A DNA stretch of 5,442 nucleotides from NCBI GenBank assembly GCA_031255655.1, contig JAIRSB010000142.1, positions 1 to 5,442 on the forward strand, in the 5' to 3' direction. Positions 5,203 to 5,442 of this stretch are shown here, in pieces; the first letter of the stretch is position 1; each line of letters opens with the position of its first letter. The notes beneath the pieces are model-generated. The model saw only the letters and a list, made by a program, of their open reading frames with translations. It was not told the DNA's origin and searched no databases. Source of the stretch: Spirochaetaceae bacterium (GTDB lineage: Bacteria > Spirochaetota > Spirochaetia > Treponematales > Breznakiellaceae). Made by a program: the position numbers and the translations under genes.

Positions 5203-5208
5203 CTAAGC

Positions 5209-5442
5209 ATGAAAGTACGGCAGATAGACGAGTTTTTACACAGCCTTCTGAGACTAGACGACTTCGAGAGTGCGGATAACTCCCTAAACGGTATACAATG
5301 CGACAATGACGGCGCGGATATACAAAAAATCGCCTTTGCCGTAGACGCTTCGCTCGAAACATTCAAGCAGGCAGCGCGGCGCGGCGCGGGAATGCTTTTT
5401 GTTCATCACGGACTTTTCTGGGGAAATCCGCAGCGAATCGAC
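5209..5442 (+). CDS. Nif3/YbgI-family dinuclear metal centre protein, 3' truncated by window
   Basis: The frame is open from ATG at 5209 to the window end and gives the first 78 residues. It matches the N-terminus of the Nif3-like family (COG0327). MKVRQIDEFLHSLL is the usual first helix. DNSLNGIQC (about 23-31) is the family 'DNsG.Q.g' segment. IAFAVDASLETFKQA (41-55) is the next strand and helix, and GMLFVHHGLFW (61-71) carries the two histidines (H66, H67) that bind the metal pair in homologues. Members are usually about 250-370 residues and form toroidal hexamers. The in vivo reaction is unsettled, and the label 'GTP cyclohydrolase 1 type 2' is a database name. No break is seen in the visible part. 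The start is supported by the family and by a -10 box six bases upstream. Confidence 0.9.
   Translation, partial: MKVRQIDEFLHSLLRLDDFESADNSLNGIQCDNDGADIQKIAFAVDASLETFKQAARRGAGMLFVHHGLFWGNPQRID

Noticed and set aside
5076..5366. Minus-strand frames of 96 and 75 codons near the window end
   Set aside because: They are antisense to the Nif3-family gene, whose motifs are clear.

Overview
The window looks like chromosomal DNA of a Treponema-like spirochaete. No single gene proves this. The strongest hints are the lineage-typical LysM tail (ends IPSIGGEIRSGVW), a DUF4340 protein, and a long pRiA4b ORF-3 type protein whose overall shape I recall from treponemes. These are family recollections, not searches.

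Layout: the 3' end of an SH3-like gene (1-177, +) converges on a 666-residue gene with a C-terminal pRiA4b ORF-3 domain (324-2324, -). The 146 bases between them hold a short GC hairpin, a fragment of an interspersed repeat, and a striking C14...G14 inverted pair. A divergent promoter region (2325-2541) separates the 666-residue gene from a secreted LysM protein with an acidic repeat (2542-3345, +). This gene converges on an initiator tRNA-Met gene (3406-3478, -), with an intrinsic terminator between them. Next, on the minus strand, are a membrane-anchored DUF4340 protein (3505-4512) and a small two-helix membrane protein (4656-4880). A nested palindromic repeat (about 4961-5137) fills most of the 328-base gap before the 5' end of a Nif3/YbgI-family gene (5209 to the window end, +).

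The genes do not form one pathway. Two (LysM and SH3-like) probably work in the envelope, and two more (DUF4340 and the 74-residue protein) look membrane-bound. The tRNA and Nif3 genes are housekeeping. Several predicted promoters place the transcription start on or next to the start codon, and those genes lack a Shine-Dalgarno site, which suggests leaderless mRNAs. I see no mobile-element gene, CRISPR array or defence system. The best candidates for something new are the complementary homopolymer hairpin and the leaderless promoter geometry.
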